A stretch of DNA of 7,829 nucleotides from DATBGS01 sp036557885 (lineage in GTDB: Bacteria > Chloroflexota > Ktedonobacteria > Ktedonobacterales > DATBGS01). The notes below the pieces were generated by a model that was not told the DNA's origin, searched no databases, and saw only the letters and a program-made list of their open reading frames with translations. Of the stretch, positions 5,969 to 7,829 are shown piece by piece. Numbering within the stretch: the stretch's first letter is position 1; the number at the start of each line of letters is the position of its first letter. The position numbers were made by a program, and so were the translations under genes. The DNA is taken from assembly GCA_036557885.1 (NCBI GenBank), contig DATBGS010000133.1:1-7829 (forward strand). Direction: 5' to 3'.

Positions 5969-6097
5969 AGCTGGCGGTTAAAACCGCGCCTAAGGGCGGC
6001 CAGGGGCCGCCACGAAGTCCCTAGTTACGTCTTAACCCGCGCAGGCGGGTTTTGTGGACGCGCCAGCGTCCTTTAGGCGCGGTTTTAACCGCCAGCT
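5969..6097. repeat. Nested palindromic element with 25-bp perfect inverted ends (MITE/REPIN-like)
   Basis: Positions 5969-5993 are the exact reverse complement of 6073-6097. Each 25-nt end also holds its own small hairpin (GCGGTT-AA-AACCGC). Between the ends are three further perfect hairpins: 5995-6001 with 6005-6011 (GGCGGCC), 6034-6040 with 6045-6051 (AACCCGC, followed on the plus strand by TTTT), and 6056-6061 with 6066-6071 (GGACGC). A further 8-bp inverted pair, CAAGAGCT (5951-5958) and AGCTCTTG (6094-6101), suggests the original ends extended further and the left one was interrupted by a short insertion. There is no coding capacity and no convincing target-site duplication. It resembles a non-autonomous palindromic mobile element. 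Situated between the paaK and argC units, it would also be a very strong RNA stem and so may act as a terminator in both directions. Together with the argC leader it accounts for the whole gene-free stretch 5673-6084. Confidence 0.82.
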
Positions 6098-7362
6098 CTT
6101 GGCCTGCGGTCATCTACCCGCCTGGCCTTTAGCTCAAAACGAGGTAATGCGCCTGGCTCAGCCGCCTCGATGGGGACGCGCAAATTCAGGGCCACATGCA
6201 GTTCTTCGACGATGGTGGGGACGAGCGCGGGCGGGCATTCCACCTGCAAGGCAATCTCGTCCATCGCGCCCTCTTTGGTGACGATGACGCGATATTCGCT
6301 GACCTCTGAAAAGCGATGCAGAATATCAGCCAGCGCGGAAGGATAGACATTAACGCCGCGCACGACCAACATGTCATCCACGCGCCCCAGCACGCCGCCC
6401 GGCAGCGAAAGCAGGGCGCGACCACAGCCACAGCGATAGCCGCCATGTCGGACCAGATCGCCAGTGCGATAGCGGAGAGCCGGGCTGCCCCAGCGCCCAA
6501 GATTGGTGAGCACCAGTTCGCCGGTTTGCCCTTCTGCTACTGGCTGGCCGGTTTGCAGATCGAGGATTTCTGCGATGAACTCGCCTTCGTTGACATGGAT
6601 ACCATGCTGCTCCACGCAGGCAAAGCCGTAGGCGCCCATCTCGGTCATGCCCGCGTGGTCATAGGATTTCGCGCCCCAGGCTTGCTCAATGCGCGTACGT
6701 GTGGCGGGAATGGAGGCGCCTGGCTCGCCTGCGTGGATGGTCACGCGGATGGTGGATTGGCGCATGTCCATGCCGTGTTCCTGGGCAACCTCTGCCAGGC
6801 GCAGGGCGTAGCTTGGCGTGCAGACCAGCACCGTTGCGCCCACCTCTTGAATGGCGCGCAGGCGCTGCACCGAGTCCATCCCGCCGCCCGGCACGACCAG
6901 TGCCCCCAGTCGCTTTGCCCCCTCATAGGCCGACCAGAAGCCAATAAACGGCCCAAAGCCAAAGGCCAGAAAGACACTATCCTGCTCGCTGACGCCTGCG
7001 GCGCGATAGACGCTCGTCCAGCATTCGGCCCACCAGTCCCAGCTTTCCTGAGTATCGAGGATTTTCAGCGGGTGGCCGGTGGTGCCAGAGGTCTGATGCA
7101 GGCGGATATAGGCGCTTGTGGGATACGTGAGGTTGCTGCCAAAGATGGGATGCGCCTCCTGGTCCGCCACCAATTCGCGTTTGGTGGTGAAAGGCAGCCG
7201 CGCCAGATCAGCCAGCGTTTCTATCGCTGCGTCCCTCCCATTCGCGCCGAGTTTCTGCTGATAAAAGCGATTATGCGGGAGGATGCGCGCCAGCCCTTCC
7301 TGTAAGCGGGCTAGCTGGTGCGCTTCAATGGTGGAGCGCGCGGCGGTTTCCAGAGAGGTCAT
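6085..7362 (-). CDS. Phenylacetate-CoA ligase family protein (PaaK-like adenylate-forming ligase)
   Basis: This 425-residue protein (family length about 430) activates a carboxylic acid as acyl-AMP and then as its CoA thioester. The ATP-binding loop is TSGTTGHP (91-98). Further family marks are HAGEPG (210-215), SYDHAGMTEMG (233-243), YRTGDL (298-303), the conserved cysteine-rich YRCGCGR (309-315), LGRVDDMLVVRGVNVYPS (325-342), and the C-terminal LPRFELKA (406-413) with the probable catalytic Lys412. The acid is unknown: phenylacetate, hydroxybenzoates and others are used in the family. The ATG at 7362 follows the Mo-hydroxylase subunit by 16 bp with a good ribosome binding site (AAAGGGGA), so the two are co-transcribed. 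The last residues (PRAGG) and the stop codon are encoded by the palindromic element at 5969-6097, so the original C-terminus may have been slightly altered downstream of the catalytic lysine. Activity should be intact. Confidence 0.88.
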   Translation of the reverse strand: MTSLETAARSTIEAHQLARLQEGLARILPHNRFYQQKLGANGRDAAIETLADLARLPFTTKRELVADQEAHPIFGSNLTYPTSAYIRLHQTSGTTGHPLKILDTQESWDWWAECWTSVYRAAGVSEQDSVFLAFGFGPFIGFWSAYEGAKRLGALVVPGGGMDSVQRLRAIQEVGATVLVCTPSYALRLAEVAQEHGMDMRQSTIRVTIHAGEPGASIPATRTRIEQAWGAKSYDHAGMTEMGAYGFACVEQHGIHVNEGEFIAEILDLQTGQPVAEGQTGELVLTNLGRWGSPALRYRTGDLVRHGGYRCGCGRALLSLPGGVLGRVDDMLVVRGVNVYPSALADILHRFSEVSEYRVIVTKEGAMDEIALQVECPPALVPTIVEELHVALNLRVPIEAAEPGALPRFELKARRVDDRRPRAGG

Positions 7363-7378
7363 AAACGGCTTCCCCTTT

Positions 7379-7829
7379 CTAACTCTGCCCTTCAGCTAGC
7401 ATGGCGAGCGCGCGACGAATATAGACTGGTGTAATCTGCTTGCGGTAGTTAATCGTCAGGTCGGCGTTATCGAGCGGCTTAGAGCGTTTTGCGGCGGCTT
7501 GCGCAACGGCTTCCATCAAGTCTGGCGTCAACCGCTGGCCGACAAGCATTGCGCTGGCTTCGGTGGCCTCCACTGGATGCGAGGCTACCGCGCCAAGCGT
7601 GAGCCGGGCATCGGTGATGGTGCCATCAGCGGCTTGCTTGAGCGCCACCGCGACACCCAGCAGCGGGAAATCAAACGAGCCGCGCCTGCGCAGCTTCATA
7701 TAGACGCTGCGCCAGCCATTGGCAGGCGGCAAGATAACTCCGATGAGGATTTCGTCGGGCGCTTTGGTGTAGGGCGCTATGCCGTCGTCGCGGAACAACT
7801 CGCGCACCGGTAAAACGCGCTCGCCGCGC
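7379..7829 (-). CDS. Molybdenum hydroxylase FAD-binding subunit, CoxM/XdhB-like (partial, N-terminus beyond window)
   Basis: The frame is open from the upper window edge to a TAG at 7379-7381, giving about 149 codons of the C-terminal half. It begins RGERVLPVRELFRDDG and continues with APDEILIGVILPP, the usual end of the FAD-binding domain of medium subunits in the xanthine dehydrogenase / CO dehydrogenase family. Then comes the CO-dehydrogenase flavoprotein C-terminal domain: SFDFPLLGVAVALKQ, ITDARLTLGAVASHPVEATEA, LDNADLTINYRKQITPVYIRRAL. The GTG at 7807 is an internal valine codon, not the start. This subunit passes electrons from the 2Fe-2S/molybdopterin subunits via FAD to an acceptor. 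The N-terminal FAD motifs and the partner subunits lie outside the window. Its neighbour, a PaaK-like ligase, hints at oxidation of an aromatic acid or its CoA ester (as in 4-hydroxybenzoyl-CoA reductase systems), but CO or purine substrates cannot be excluded. Confidence 0.85.
   Translation of the reverse strand, partial: RGERVLPVRELFRDDGIAPYTKAPDEILIGVILPPANGWRSVYMKLRRRGSFDFPLLGVAVALKQAADGTITDARLTLGAVASHPVEATEASAMLVGQRLTPDLMEAVAQAAAKRSKPLDNADLTINYRKQITPVYIRRALAMLAEGQS

Noticed and set aside
6316..7305. Plus-strand open frame (329 codons) opposite the PaaK-like ligase
   Set aside because: It is the antisense shadow of a well-supported ligase, with no domain pattern or convincing ribosome binding site.

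Overview
The window is a stretch of bacterial chromosome in which every gene I can support lies on the minus strand. The codons are fairly GC-rich. The gene styles point to a Chloroflexota-type soil bacterium, possibly Ktedonobacteria: a gamma-alpha fused KorA with KorB, an ECF-like sigma factor, a Mo-hydroxylase FAD subunit beside a PaaK-type ligase, and intergenic nested palindromes. This placement rests on family resemblance only and is tentative.

Layout in transcription order (high to low coordinates). (a) 7829-6085: the 3' part of a molybdenum-hydroxylase FAD-binding (CoxM-like) subunit, then a PaaK-family acyl-CoA ligase 16 bp later with a good ribosome binding site. This looks like part of an operon that activates and oxidises an aromatic or related acid. 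(b) 6101-5951: a compact nested palindrome about 129 bp long (core 5969-6097) with perfect 25-bp inverted ends and three internal hairpins. It resembles a MITE or REPIN, and its right end supplies the ligase stop codon. (c) About 5953-5673: a long argC leader with a putative promoter, a large hairpin, four tandem repeats of about 46 bp with a purine-rich core, and an unlisted 57-codon open frame very rich in Arg and Lys. (d) 5672-3700: argC and argB, steps three and two of arginine synthesis. (e) 3699-3467: an intergenic region with two hairpins and a possible korA promoter. (f) 3466-564: korA-korB, a 2-oxoacid:ferredoxin oxidoreductase (alpha/gamma fusion plus beta), closed by a strong stem-loop at 497-543. 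(g) 381-1: the N-terminal 127 codons of an ECF-like sigma factor that runs off the window.

How the genes work together. ArgB and ArgC convert N-acetylglutamate to N-acetylglutamate semialdehyde. KorAB interconverts a 2-oxoacid (most likely 2-oxoglutarate) and its acyl-CoA with ferredoxin, so both units sit close to the 2-oxoglutarate/glutamate node, although each has its own leader and they need not be co-regulated. The most unusual part is the argC leader: phased repeats, an Arg/Lys-rich reading frame ending 26 nt before argC, and a hairpin that holds that frame's start codon in its loop. Together these suggest an undescribed cis-acting arginine control element. That is a hypothesis; the repeats could also be a neutral tandem expansion.
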